NCBI GenBank assembly: GCA_963921335.3
Contig: CAWUFC020000002.1
Span: forward strand, 1,178,001-1,242,000
Source of the DNA: CAWUFC02 sp963921335
GTDB taxonomy: Bacteria > Pseudomonadota > Gammaproteobacteria > Pseudomonadales > Halieaceae
Direction of reading: 5' to 3'
Length of the DNA stretch: 64,000 nt
Within the stretch, counting starts at the first letter, position 1. Each line of letters starts with the position of its first letter. Positions 53,771 through 62,954 of the stretch are shown here, piece by piece. The notes beneath the pieces were generated by a model. The model saw only the letters and a list, made by a program, of their open reading frames with translations. It was not told where the DNA came from and searched no databases. The position numbers were made by a program, and so were the translations under genes.

Positions 53771-54769
53771 GTGAGCGTATTCATGAAAATCAAAACCCGC
53801 ACCGGCCTGTTCAGGAGCTTGTGCTTGCTGCTGTGCATGCCCTCGACCGCCGTATCTGATCCACTCTACGTAAAAAACCTATCCCCCTACGCAGCCACAC
53901 TGGGCTTCCCCAACTTACAGAGCGGGCAGCCGCTAGGTAAGGACCAGACAAAACTGAGCTTACATGGCCAAGTTGCCAACACCAGCACCGACGATACGAC
54001 AACAACAGAATCTGTGCTGTTGGACGGCGAAACCCATCGAGTCGCGGCCCGCTACCAGCGAGGCATTGGCAAGGAATGGCAGGTCACTCTGGAGGTGCCA
54101 TGGGTCCGCCACAGTGGCGGTTTCCTGGATAAGCCCATAGAGCAGTGGCATGATTTTTGGGGTTTACCCAATGGCAATCGCGACGAGCTACCCCGAAACC
54201 AGTTGCTCTATGCTTATGATTCCCCAGGCTTCGACTACCGCTACCAGGACAGCCAAAGCGGCCTGGGCGACACCCAGATATCAGTGCAACGCAGCCTGTA
54301 TTCGAAGAACAGGATTTTTCTCTCCTTGCATGCGGGCGTCGAGCTGCCCACGGGTAATGAAGACAAACTGTCAGGCAATGGCAAAGCAGACTATTTTTTC
54401 GGCCTGAACGCCAGTGGCTTACACGACGAAGCCAAACTGAACTGGCACACCCAGCTGGGTTACCTTCGCGCTGGAGAGTTGGACAGCCTGGCGCCCATCC
54501 AGAAGCGAGACCTCTGGTACGCCTCCGCGGGTCTGGTTTGTAAAGCCTGGCCCAGCGTGCATCTGAAAGCCCAGCTGGACAGCCACGCCGCGCCATTCGA
54601 TTCCCAGCTACCCCAACTTGGGGACCACGCCGTCCTGCTGTCGCTGGGCGCCGGTTTCCAAATTGGCGAGCAATTGCAGCTGGAGGTCAGCTTTTATGAA
54701 GATATTGCTGTGGATACGGCGCCCGACTTTACCGTGCAGGCTGGCCTGCGCTATCGGCCCCGCTTGTGA
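53771..54769 (+). CDS. DUF3187 outer-membrane beta-barrel protein
   Basis: The 332-residue protein has a signal peptide (FRSLCLLLCMPSTAVSDP) and the DUF3187 opening LYVKNLSPYAATLGFPNLQS. It has regular amphipathic strands and ends in an aromatic-rich C-terminus (QAGLRYRPRL). The middle LHAGVELPTGNEDKLSGNG is typical of proteobacterial DUF3187 barrels. The gene follows the GNAT fusion by 15 bp, so the two may share a transcript. Its function is unknown. Confidence 0.8.
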   Translation: MSVFMKIKTRTGLFRSLCLLLCMPSTAVSDPLYVKNLSPYAATLGFPNLQSGQPLGKDQTKLSLHGQVANTSTDDTTTTESVLLDGETHRVAARYQRGIGKEWQVTLEVPWVRHSGGFLDKPIEQWHDFWGLPNGNRDELPRNQLLYAYDSPGFDYRYQDSQSGLGDTQISVQRSLYSKNRIFLSLHAGVELPTGNEDKLSGNGKADYFFGLNASGLHDEAKLNWHTQLGYLRAGELDSLAPIQKRDLWYASAGLVCKAWPSVHLKAQLDSHAAPFDSQLPQLGDHAVLLSLGAGFQIGEQLQLEVSFYEDIAVDTAPDFTVQAGLRYRPRL

Positions 54770-54840
54770 GTGGCAGCATCCGGCTTTAGAATATTGTTAT
54801 ATCATTATATCTAAGTGTCAAATTACTCCGAGCAAACAAC

Positions 54841-55509
54841 ATGGAAACCACCACTAAAACCGCCAAAGAAATCTATCTTGAGGTTAAGGCCAATCCTGCG
54901 CGCAAGCGTTTTGGCTTTGGCAAAAAGGCCGCCCTGGTCAATATAGACCCACAAAAAGCCTATACCCGCACCGACTTGTTCAAGACCGCCTACGAGACCG
55001 ACCCGCGGCAAATGGAATACATCAACAGCCTGGCGAGTAAGTTTCGCGCCCTCGACTGGCCGGTGGTATGGACCCACGTGGCCTACATGAACTCCGGCGA
55101 GGATGCTGGCATCTGGGGCACGCGCACTGACACACCCGATTCCCTGCAGAACATCAAATTCGATTCCGAGCGCTCTGAGTTCGATGATCGCCTGGAGATT
55201 GATCGACAGCGTGACGTGATCTACCTGAAAAAAATGCCCTCGGCCTTTTTCGAAACCCAACTGCAAAGCCTGCTGGTCTGGCACCAGGTCGACACCCTGG
55301 TACTCACCGGCGGTTCCACCTCTGGCTGCATTCGCGCCACCGGTGTGGAATCCCTGTCCCGTGGTTACAGAACCATTGTTCCAGAGGAATGTGTAGCCGA
55401 CAAACACGAGAGCTACCATTACGCCAACCTGACTGACCTGAGCCTGAAATACTGCGACGTGCTGGAAGTGCAGGAAGTGTTTGAGTGGTTGGACGGCATC
55501 GACGGATAA
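54841..55509 (+). CDS. Isochorismatase-like cysteine hydrolase
   Basis: The 222-residue protein has the catalytic triad of the family: Asp in ALVNIDPQKAY, Lys in VIYLKKMPSAFF and Cys in GGSTSGCIRATGVES. Such hydrolases cleave amides or carbamoyl groups; N-carbamoylsarcosine amidase and ureidoacrylate hydrolase are examples. It is the first of four same-strand genes (two allantoinase-like deacetylases and a nitronate monooxygenase follow), suggesting a pathway for a nitrogen-containing ring or amide. The substrate is not readable from sequence. Confidence 0.88.
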   Translation: METTTKTAKEIYLEVKANPARKRFGFGKKAALVNIDPQKAYTRTDLFKTAYETDPRQMEYINSLASKFRALDWPVVWTHVAYMNSGEDAGIWGTRTDTPDSLQNIKFDSERSEFDDRLEIDRQRDVIYLKKMPSAFFETQLQSLLVWHQVDTLVLTGGSTSGCIRATGVESLSRGYRTIVPEECVADKHESYHYANLTDLSLKYCDVLEVQEVFEWLDGIDG

Positions 55510-55513
55510 GCCT

Positions 55514-56464
55514 ATGAAAGAAGATCCCGGTTTTTACGACTACTGGCCTTACCACGACCGGCCCAAGATCGAGTGGCCCAATGGGGCCAAGCTGGCGTTC
55601 TGGGTGGCACCTAATATCGAATTCTACGAGCTGGATCCACCGGATAATCCCCACCGCAAGGCCTGGCCCAATCCCTACCCCTCTGTACAGGGCTATGGCA
55701 TTCGCGACTATGGCAATCGCGTTGGCCATGTCCGCCAGATGGAGGTACTGGAGAAATACGGTGTACGCGGCTCTATCTCGCTGTCCACCGCGCTGTGCCA
55801 GCACCACCCTGAAATCATCGACATGTGTAAAGAGCGCAACTGGGAGTTCTTCAGCCACGGCATCTACAACACCCGCTATACCTATGGCATGGATACGGAT
55901 CAGGAACGAGCCATGATCCGCGACTCCATAGAAACAATTTATGAAGCCACCGGCCAGAAATGCGCCGGCTACCTGGCTCCAGCACTATCCCATTCCGAGC
56001 TCACCCTGGACCTGTTTGCCGAGGTTGGCACAGAGCTGTTCGGTGACGAGGCGGGTTTCTATACCTGCGACCTGTTCCACGACGATCAGCCCACTCCCAT
56101 TCGCCTGCGCAGCAACAAGAAGTTTGTCAGTATCCCCTACTCGCTGGAGATGAATGACACCATTGCCTACGTCGTGAACAAAATTGAGCCTCGCCGCTAT
56201 GGCCAACAGATCAAGGAGAATTTCGATCGCCTGTACCAGGAAGGCGCCGAGAGCGGCACGATCATGTGTATCCCCACACATAACTACCAGGTCAGCTGTC
56301 CACACCGCCTGAAGGCGTTTGAGGAGGCCCTGGATTACATCACCGGACATGACGACGTGTGGGTAACCACGGGAAGAGAAATAGCCAGCTACTTTATCGA
56401 CAACTATTACGACACGGTGTCTAAGGATATCGCCGCCAGGCAGGAGGGTCATCATGCCGCTTGA
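55514..56464 (+). CDS. Polysaccharide deacetylase family hydrolase, allantoinase-like (1)
   Basis: The protein has about 316 residues from ATG 55514, four bases after the isochorismatase stop. It has the NodB-fold layout of the PuuE-type group: IRDYGNRVGHVRQMEVLEKY, then EFFSHGIYNTRY (metal His region), GQKCAGYLAPALSHSELTLD and a Tyr/Asp-rich DEAGFYTCDLFHDDQPTP. PuuE-type enzymes open cyclic ureides or imides rather than remove acetyl from polysaccharide. Its 3' end overlaps the next gene by 11 bp, so the two may work as a pair or complex. Confidence 0.85.
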   Translation: MKEDPGFYDYWPYHDRPKIEWPNGAKLAFWVAPNIEFYELDPPDNPHRKAWPNPYPSVQGYGIRDYGNRVGHVRQMEVLEKYGVRGSISLSTALCQHHPEIIDMCKERNWEFFSHGIYNTRYTYGMDTDQERAMIRDSIETIYEATGQKCAGYLAPALSHSELTLDLFAEVGTELFGDEAGFYTCDLFHDDQPTPIRLRSNKKFVSIPYSLEMNDTIAYVVNKIEPRRYGQQIKENFDRLYQEGAESGTIMCIPTHNYQVSCPHRLKAFEEALDYITGHDDVWVTTGREIASYFIDNYYDTVSKDIAARQEGHHAA

Positions 56465-57380
56465 TAATGATTACCTCAGTTACGCGCGCCGGGAATACGG
56501 CATGGACCACGATCGTTACGATTGGTCCATGCTCAGCCAACGCCAGCCTGTACAATGGCCGGAAGGTAAAAGCCTGGCACTGTGGATCAACGTGGGCCTG
56601 CAGTACTACCCCCTGAACCAGCAGGGCAAGCCCTTCAAGGTACCGGGTGGCATGACCATGCCCTACCCTGACCTGCGCCACTACTCACTGCGCGATTACG
56701 GCAACCGGGTCGGCATTTATCGCTTCCTCAACGCTTTCGATCGCTTCGGTATCAAACCCAGTTTTGCTGTCAGTGCGAGGCTGGCAGAGCGCACACCCTA
56801 CCTGATGGATGTCATTAAAGAGCGCGGCGATGAGGTGATGTGCCACGGCTATCACCAGGATGCATTGCATTATGGCGGCCAGAACAAGGCTGAGGAATCC
56901 GAACTGGTCGAACGCGCCCTCGACAGCCTGCGGGATATCACCGGTCAAGCCGTGAAAGGTTGGCTCAGCCCCGCCAAAAACGAGTCGCAGAACACACCTG
57001 AGCTGCTGGCCCAAAACGGCGTCGAGTACTTCTGCGATTGGGTTAACGATGACATGCCCTACCCCTTCCGCACTGCTCAGGGCGAGCTCACAGCCATGCC
57101 TCTGTCCACCGAATTGGAGGACTTCTTCGTGATCGGCCAAAACCTGCATTCACCCCAGTCGTGGCAGGAACAAGTCTGCGATGCGTGCGACCTGTTACTG
57201 CAAGAATCGAAGCAAGGCGGTGGACGAATTCTCGCCCTGAGCATTCATCCCTGGATGTTGGGACAGCCCCATCGCATTGGCTATCTTGAGCAGACCCTGG
57301 AGTACATCACCGCACAGGATGGCGTTTGGTCAGCCTCCGCCGGTGACATTCAGCAAAGCTGGGCACAACAGCAGCAATAG
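56454..57380 (+). CDS. Polysaccharide deacetylase family hydrolase, allantoinase-like (2)
   Basis: The 308-residue paralogue of the preceding gene shares LRDYGNRVGIYRFLNAFDRF, EVMCHGYHQDALHY and TGQAVKGWLSPAKNESQNTP, but diverges in the substrate-side loops. The start ATG has a strong ribosome site (AGGAGG) inside the previous gene. Two tandem copies suggest two related steps or a hetero-oligomer. Its substrate is unknown. Confidence 0.85.
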   Translation: MPLDNDYLSYARREYGMDHDRYDWSMLSQRQPVQWPEGKSLALWINVGLQYYPLNQQGKPFKVPGGMTMPYPDLRHYSLRDYGNRVGIYRFLNAFDRFGIKPSFAVSARLAERTPYLMDVIKERGDEVMCHGYHQDALHYGGQNKAEESELVERALDSLRDITGQAVKGWLSPAKNESQNTPELLAQNGVEYFCDWVNDDMPYPFRTAQGELTAMPLSTELEDFFVIGQNLHSPQSWQEQVCDACDLLLQESKQGGGRILALSIHPWMLGQPHRIGYLEQTLEYITAQDGVWSASAGDIQQSWAQQQQ

Positions 57381-57436
57381 ACGCCGACTGATCCAGCTTC
57401 TATGCTGAAGGGTCATTCGCATAACAGGTCTGACCC

Positions 57437-58561
57437 ATGCAATCACCCGTCTGTGATCTGCTGGATATCGAGTTCCCGCTGCTGGCATTTACCCATTGCC
57501 GAGACGTAGTGGTGGAAGTCTCCAAGGCCGGCGGCCTTGGTGTGCTGGGCGCGGCGGGCTACAGCGCCGAAGAGCTGGAGGTTGAACTCAGCTGGATTGA
57601 CGAACACATCGACGGCAAACCCTACGGCGTCGACCTGATTGCACCCAACAGCCTCTCAGCCACCGATACTGACACTGCCGCAGACCAGGCTGCCCAGGTA
57701 CCTCGCGAACACAAGGATTACGCTCTCAATATCCTCGCCCGGCACGATATCGATGGCAGTGATGTCTACCGTGATAGCGGCATTCGCAATACCGGCTTTC
57801 TCACTTCCAACCAGGCCGGCAACATCATCGACGTTGCCTTTTCACACCCCATTAAGCTGATTGCCAACGCACTCGGAGTGCCCCCGCGCTACATGCTGGA
57901 GATGGGTAAAGAACGAGGCGTTGCGGTCGCCGCGTTGGTCGGCGCCAAAGAGCATGCGGTGCGCCAGGTTGAGGCCGGTGTCGATATCCTGGTGGTCTCG
58001 GGTACAGAGGCCGGTGGCCATTGTGGCGAAGTCAGTACCATGGTGTTAGTACCCGAGGTCTGCCAGGCCGTTGAGGGCAGTGATGCAGTAGTGCTGGCGG
58101 CGGGCGGCATTGTCACCGGCCGAAAAATGGCGGCATGTATGGCAATGGGTGCTCACGGCGCCTGGACCGGATCCATGTGGCTGACAACCAGTGAAGCGGA
58201 GACCCCACCCATTATTAAAGAAAAATATACCCAGGCCAGCTCTCGCGACACGGTCCGCTCCAAGTACCGCACCGGCAAATACTCCCGACAGCTGCGCTCA
58301 CCGTGGACCGAGGCCTGGGAGTCTGAAGAAGCCCCCAAACCCTTACCTATGCCGATCATGTCCCAGGTCTCAGAACCGGCACTGGCCAAAATAGGCAAGC
58401 TGGCGGAGGGTAATCACGCGGGTGCGAGGCAGCTTGCGACTTACTGGGTGGGCCAGGGTGTTGGTTTAATGAATGACGTGCAGGACACGCGCACGGTAGT
58501 GCGCGAGTTTATGGCGGACTATTTGCAGGCTGTTGAAAGACTTGGCAGCACACTGGAATAA
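57437..58561 (+). CDS. Nitronate monooxygenase family protein
   Basis: The 374-residue protein is an FMN-binding TIM barrel of the 2-nitropropane dioxygenase/nitronate monooxygenase family: EVSKAGGLGVLGAAGYSAEE near the start, VSGTEAGGHCGEVSTMVLVP, and AAGGIVTGRKMAACMAMGAH for the phosphate site. These enzymes oxidise nitronates; some relatives act on enoyl substrates. It follows the deacetylases by 56 bp on the same strand. It converges on the LLM oxidoreductase gene. Confidence 0.88.
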   Translation: MQSPVCDLLDIEFPLLAFTHCRDVVVEVSKAGGLGVLGAAGYSAEELEVELSWIDEHIDGKPYGVDLIAPNSLSATDTDTAADQAAQVPREHKDYALNILARHDIDGSDVYRDSGIRNTGFLTSNQAGNIIDVAFSHPIKLIANALGVPPRYMLEMGKERGVAVAALVGAKEHAVRQVEAGVDILVVSGTEAGGHCGEVSTMVLVPEVCQAVEGSDAVVLAAGGIVTGRKMAACMAMGAHGAWTGSMWLTTSEAETPPIIKEKYTQASSRDTVRSKYRTGKYSRQLRSPWTEAWESEEAPKPLPMPIMSQVSEPALAKIGKLAEGNHAGARQLATYWVGQGVGLMNDVQDTRTVVREFMADYLQAVERLGSTLE

Positions 58562-58570
58562 CCTCGACTA

Positions 58571-59455
58571 CTAGCCATTCGGCGCAAACACTTTCACCGT
58601 TTCCATATCAAAGCCCTGCTGCCCATCCTGGCGGAGGCACTGCAGTGCCACATGGTCGGCACCCGCGGACCAATGGGCTTCTATGCGATCCATAATGTCC
58701 TGATCACTGCCCCAGGCGACGATAGCGTCGACCAGCCGGTCGCTGCCGCCATCGGCAAAATCAGCCTCTGTGAAGCCCAGTGTTAAGAGGTTATTACAGT
58801 AGTTGGGCAAAGCCAGATACGTCGCCATATACGAGCGCGCGATACGGCGCGCTTCACTGGCATCCGTTACGCGCAGAATCATCTGCTCGGGTGCCACTGA
58901 CTTGTCTGGCCCAATGATCTCCCGGGCGCGCGCGGTATGCTCAGGCGTGGTGAAATACGGATGCGCCCCGTCGGCCATCTCACCGGACAGGCCCAGCATT
59001 TTCTCGCGCAATGCCGCCAGCAGCAGGATGCCGGTTTTCCCCGGCTGTGGACCAGCATAGAAACTGCCCGCCATTCGTTCCAGGTAGGCCCGCATGGTCG
59101 ACAAGGGTTTACCATACTCGTGCTGACGCAAACCGCTGACCATCTCACCGTGTGAAACACCAAGGCCTAGCACCAGTCGACCACCACTCATCTCGTCGAG
59201 GGCCTGACGCGCCGCATTCATTGCCATGGCGTCCCGGGCATAGATATTGGCAATGCCCGTGGCCACTTTCAGCGTGGTTGTGTTGGCCACCACATGTGCG
59301 ACGGATACAAATGGGTCGCGACCCACCGCCTCAGGAATCCAGAGTGTGCCATAGCCCATCTGCTCCATCGCCTGCGCCAAATCAGTCACCTCTTCATAGG
59401 TATTGCTGTCCAACCAGGACCAAATACCCAGCTTGCCCAGTTCGCTATTCGCCAT
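58571..59455 (-). CDS. LLM-class F420-dependent oxidoreductase family
   Basis: The protein has about 294 residues from ATG 59455 (CGGAGAC ribosome site). It is a luciferase-like monooxygenase-fold protein: LGIWSWLDSNTYEEVTDLA, WIPEAVGRDPFVSVAHVVAN, and GGRLVLGLGVSHGEMVSG, typical of the F420-dependent subgroup (TIGR03620-like). In actinobacteria such enzymes use F420. With the DDN-type gene at 51642 it is the second F420-type flavoenzyme in 8 kb. FMN use remains possible. Confidence 0.85.
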   Translation of the reverse strand: MANSELGKLGIWSWLDSNTYEEVTDLAQAMEQMGYGTLWIPEAVGRDPFVSVAHVVANTTTLKVATGIANIYARDAMAMNAARQALDEMSGGRLVLGLGVSHGEMVSGLRQHEYGKPLSTMRAYLERMAGSFYAGPQPGKTGILLLAALREKMLGLSGEMADGAHPYFTTPEHTARAREIIGPDKSVAPEQMILRVTDASEARRIARSYMATYLALPNYCNNLLTLGFTEADFADGGSDRLVDAIVAWGSDQDIMDRIEAHWSAGADHVALQCLRQDGQQGFDMETVKVFAPNG

Positions 59456-59593
59456 TTTGTCGTCTCCGTGTGCCGGCATTCATAGTCACGCAAGGCTAAC
59501 ACTAACTGCGAGCTGCAACACACTACTCCAAGCCATGCGAACTAATCTTCAAGTTCAGCTATATTGCCGACATACTCTGATACTCTAGGCTCT

Positions 59594-60658
59594 ATGACCG
59601 CACTATTATTCTATCTAGCGCTGGCCCTTGGCGTTTCCTTCATCTGTTCCATTGCCGAAGCGGTGCTGTTGAGCGTGACCACTGCCTATGTCAGCGCCAT
59701 GGAAGAGGATGGCAAGCCCTCGGCGCCCTTGCTGCAAAAGCTGAAAACAGACATCGATGCCCCGCTGGCAGCGATTCTCTCGCTGAACACCATCGCCCAC
59801 ACCGTTGGTGCAGCAGGCGTGGGTGCTCAGGCAGCTGTGGTTTTTGGCAACGGCTACCTGGGAGTGACGTCCGCCGTGCTGACCCTGCTGATACTGGTGT
59901 TCTCAGAAATTATTCCCAAAACCCTGGGCAGCACCTACTGGCGCCAGCTCGCGCCATCGGTGGCCTACCTGCTGAAATATCTCATCATTGGCCTGTACCC
60001 GCTGATCAAGCTGTCGCAAAAGCTGACCCGCGGCATCGCCCATGAGCCCACTCTGGACGGCTTTAGCCGCGAGGAATTCACCGCGATGGCCGGACTGGGT
60101 GTGCGCGAAGGGCAACTCAGCGAGCGCGAAGCCAAGGTGCTGCAGAACATGCTGCTGCTGCGGGACATGCGAGTGAGCGACGTGATGACCCCGCAAACCG
60201 TGATCTTCTCTATTGCCGCGGATGCCACCGTAGAGTTTTTCTTCAATCGCCATGATGACAAACGTTTTTCCCGCATTCCCATTTACGAAGACTCGCCCGA
60301 CCATATCGTCGGCTTTGTATTGCGTTCTGACCTGCTCACCGCGCAGGGGCGCGGTAATACCGACAACACGCTAGCCAACTACCGGCGGGAAATGCTAACC
60401 ATCGCCGATCGCTTCTCAGTGCTGGCCGCCTTTGAACTGTTCCTCGAGAAACGCGCTCATATCATGCTGGTGGTGAACGAATACGGCAGCGTGCGAGGAC
60501 TGCTGTCGCTGGAAGATATTGTTGAAACATTGATGGGCCTGGAAATCATCGATGAAGGCGACACCATCGCTGACATGCAGCAATTGGCCAGACGCCAGTG
60601 GCGTAAGAGAGCCGAGCGCATGGGTCTCGATCTGGAAAAAATAGCCGCTGAAGAATAA
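59594..60658 (+). CDS. CNNM/CBS-domain membrane protein (CorC/HlyC family)
   Basis: The protein has about 354 residues from ATG 59594. Membrane segments at about 3-25, 60-85, 90-115 and 125-145 form the CNNM (DUF21) domain with SIAEAVLLSVTTAYV and FSEIIPKTLGSTYW. Two CBS motifs follow (RVSDVMTPQTVIFSI; IPIYEDSPDHIVGFVLRSDL; VVNEYGSVRGLLSLEDIVET). Family members export or sense magnesium or other divalent cations. It lacks the C-terminal CorC_HlyC transporter-associated domain, ending soon after the second CBS. Confidence 0.9.
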   Translation: MTALLFYLALALGVSFICSIAEAVLLSVTTAYVSAMEEDGKPSAPLLQKLKTDIDAPLAAILSLNTIAHTVGAAGVGAQAAVVFGNGYLGVTSAVLTLLILVFSEIIPKTLGSTYWRQLAPSVAYLLKYLIIGLYPLIKLSQKLTRGIAHEPTLDGFSREEFTAMAGLGVREGQLSEREAKVLQNMLLLRDMRVSDVMTPQTVIFSIAADATVEFFFNRHDDKRFSRIPIYEDSPDHIVGFVLRSDLLTAQGRGNTDNTLANYRREMLTIADRFSVLAAFELFLEKRAHIMLVVNEYGSVRGLLSLEDIVETLMGLEIIDEGDTIADMQQLARRQWRKRAERMGLDLEKIAAEE

Positions 60659-60678
60659 TAAAACTGGAGAACAACACC

Positions 60679-61080
60679 ATGGCAACCATACTGGCGCACA
60701 TTCATATCCACCCCGGCAAAGAGAATGATTGGGAGACGCTCTGCCAAAAGCTTTGGGCTGCCACACAAGACGAGCGCGGCAAGCTGCAATACCAGTACTG
60801 GCGAGGCCAGACTCCGAATCTTTACTACTGCCTGCTGTCCTTTGAAGATTTCAATGCCTTCATTGAACACCAGACCAGCGGCCACCATGAGGAAGCCAGT
60901 CCACTGATGCAGGACATGATCGCCGACATGACCCTGGAGTGGGTCGATCCAGTTCAGGGCGCGTCAGAACTGCCCAGCACCAACAGCCAGGCCTTACCAG
61001 AGGGCGCAGACGCCCTTACCACCGAGTATCACAGTCTGTTCGCAGCAACCATCGCCGACTGGTGGCAACAACTGCGCTAA
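60679..61080 (+). CDS. Antibiotic biosynthesis monooxygenase (ABM) family protein
   Basis: The 133-residue protein has the ABM ferredoxin-like fold pattern: ATILAHIHIHPGKENDWETL, then GKLQYQYWRGQTPNLYYCLL, then FEDFNAFIEHQTSGHHEEAS. ABM proteins are cofactor-free monooxygenases of quinones or small heme-type and stress proteins. A ribosome site CTGGAGAAC stands before the ATG, 20 bp after the CNNM gene. The real substrate is unknown. Confidence 0.75.
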   Translation: MATILAHIHIHPGKENDWETLCQKLWAATQDERGKLQYQYWRGQTPNLYYCLLSFEDFNAFIEHQTSGHHEEASPLMQDMIADMTLEWVDPVQGASELPSTNSQALPEGADALTTEYHSLFAATIADWWQQLR

Positions 61081-61096
61081 CAGAATCTATCGCTGG

Positions 61097-61618
61097 CTAC
61101 AGCTTGCGATAGTCGGGGTGCCCGGGCTTCTGAATCTGTAAGATAGGCAGATTCAGTCCTGCCGCCGCAAGGTCATCCAGCCCGTGGGGCAACTGGTAGG
61201 TAAAGTCCAGCGCGTAACGGCGGCTGGCAATGCGCCACTCCCCGTTTCGCTTGTGCAGTTCATCCAGATAGCGCCCGCCAAATAAGTGATCCTGCTTGCT
61301 GCCGTCTTCGGCCTGGGTGGCACTCACCGTAAAGCCGTAGCTTTCCGCGCGAGCCAAGTCCCCATCAATATCAATCAACAAACCACCTACCAGGTGCCAG
61401 CGTCGAATGGCCGACAATTCTGTGTCCATCACAACCGGAATAAACCCTTCGGCATCACCGTTATAAAAACCGTAATCGATCTGGGCATCGGGCCAGTAGC
61501 AGGCGGCCTGCCCTTCTTGGTCAAGCCAGTCCAGAGTGCGGCTGTAGCGCATCAGCAACTCTTCGCAGGCCTTTTTGTCCAGCAGATCCTGCAGCTCTGC
61601 TTCCAGTTGTGAATCCAT
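61097..61618 (-). CDS. SnoaL/NTF2-like protein
   Basis: The 173-residue protein starts at ATG 61618 (AAGGAGG, 6 nt before it); the frame is open 12 more codons upstream without a signal. The cone-shaped NTF2-like pattern is visible: ELLMRYSRTLDWLDQEGQAA, then the ACYWPDAQIDYGFYNGDAEG strand pair and GRYLDELHKRNGEWRIASRR. The Y-x-x-x-L-D-x-x-D start resembles the SnoaL_4 group, often ring-hydroxylating or steroid/lipid-handling enzymes. It diverges from the P450 gene. Confidence 0.8.
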   Translation of the reverse strand: MDSQLEAELQDLLDKKACEELLMRYSRTLDWLDQEGQAACYWPDAQIDYGFYNGDAEGFIPVVMDTELSAIRRWHLVGGLLIDIDGDLARAESYGFTVSATQAEDGSKQDHLFGGRYLDELHKRNGEWRIASRRYALDFTYQLPHGLDDLAAAGLNLPILQIQKPGHPDYRKL

Positions 61619-61696
61619 AAAGCGCCTCCTTGACTTGAATGCCCTGACTATCACACAGTGATACCTACGTCACAAGCGTCCGCAAAGGCCGAGACC

Positions 61697-62953
61697 ATGA
61701 GCCATAAAACGCCTGACATCAACATGTTCGACCCTGCTGTGCAGCAGTGCCCCTACCCCGCGTACCAACAACTGCATGCAGAGGCACCGGTGTATCGGTG
61801 CCCCTATACCGACATGTATTTCATCACCCGCTTCGAGGATGTGCGCGAGGTGCTCACCGACGATAAGCGCTTCAGCAACCAGACCCAGCTGTCTGGCAAC
61901 GAACGTTTATTGAGCGCGAGAGAGCAGGCCGTGGTTGATTTGTTTGAGAACGAGGGTTGGTTGCCTGCGGCAACGCTGGCCGGCAGGGATGATCCAGACC
62001 ACAAAGCCGTGCGCGGGGTGTTCAACGAGGCCTTTAGGCCTAAAAAGATTGCCGAGCTCGACGACGAGGTGCGCGACCTGGCCTATAGCCTCATCGACGA
62101 CTTTATCGATGACGGCCAATGCGATTGGGTGAGCCAGTTTGCTATCCCCCTGCCGCTCATAATTATCGGTCGGCAGATGGGCGCCAACCCGGAAGACATC
62201 TGGCGTATAAAGGAATGGACCGAGGCTTTTTTCCATCGCATCAGCCTGATGCTCAACGAAGAGCAGGAACTGGATACGGTGCGCAAGGAGATCGAGGCAC
62301 AACACTACTTTCAGCCCATCTTTGAGAAACTGCGCGCACAACCGGATGACTCCCTGCTGAGCGTACTGGTCAACACGGTGATCGAAGAATGGGGTCGCCC
62401 CCTCAACGACAATGAACTGCACGCCGAGATGATGGCGGATACTTTTGTCGGAGGCTCCGAGACCACTACCAATGCTATTTCGGCTGGCGTCAAGCTCTTG
62501 ATCGAACAACCGCAGGTCTGGCAGCAGCTGAGAAGTGATCCCGATCGATATCTAAAAACCTTTGTCGAAGAAGTGCTGCGGCTGGAATCACCGGTACAAA
62601 GCTTGATGCGAAAAACCGCTTGCGATGTCGAACTCAGCGGCGTCACGATTCCAGCGGGCAGCCTGCTTAACATCCGCTACGCGGCCGCTAACAGGGATGA
62701 GAGCCGCTTTGATCGCGCCACCGAAATTGACCTGGAGCGCAAAAACGCGGGGGGCCACATGGCTTTCGGCTCCGGCAAGCATCACTGCCTGGGCGCTCCA
62801 CTGGCCCGCAGAGAGCTGTTCTGGACATTTACTGCTCTGGTCGATCGTATCGAGGAGATGTGGTTTACGCCCGACAAAAACACCTTCGAGTACCACCCCC
62901 ACTTTCTGCTACGCTCACTGAAGGCTCTGCATATCAGCTTTAAACCCCGCTGA
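61697..62953 (+). CDS. Bacterial cytochrome P450
   Basis: The protein has about 418 residues from ATG 61697; the frame is open 13 codons upstream. Signature motifs: the I-helix VGGSETTTNA (oxygen-activating Thr), the ExxR pair in EEVLRLESPVQ, and the heme-ligand loop FGSGKHHCLGAPLARRE near residue 365. It is a soluble bacterial class I type needing a separate ferredoxin. No ferredoxin gene is in the window. The substrate class cannot be read from sequence; the neighbours (acyl-CoA ligase, NTF2-like protein) suggest hydrophobic carbon compounds. Confidence 0.95.
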   Translation: MSHKTPDINMFDPAVQQCPYPAYQQLHAEAPVYRCPYTDMYFITRFEDVREVLTDDKRFSNQTQLSGNERLLSAREQAVVDLFENEGWLPAATLAGRDDPDHKAVRGVFNEAFRPKKIAELDDEVRDLAYSLIDDFIDDGQCDWVSQFAIPLPLIIIGRQMGANPEDIWRIKEWTEAFFHRISLMLNEEQELDTVRKEIEAQHYFQPIFEKLRAQPDDSLLSVLVNTVIEEWGRPLNDNELHAEMMADTFVGGSETTTNAISAGVKLLIEQPQVWQQLRSDPDRYLKTFVEEVLRLESPVQSLMRKTACDVELSGVTIPAGSLLNIRYAAANRDESRFDRATEIDLERKNAGGHMAFGSGKHHCLGAPLARRELFWTFTALVDRIEEMWFTPDKNTFEYHPHFLLRSLKALHISFKPR

Positions 62954-62954
62954 A

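Noticed and set aside
54823..55419. A 198-codon minus-strand frame over the isochorismatase gene
   Set aside because: The plus strand has the full catalytic triad and the antisense frame has nothing recognisable.
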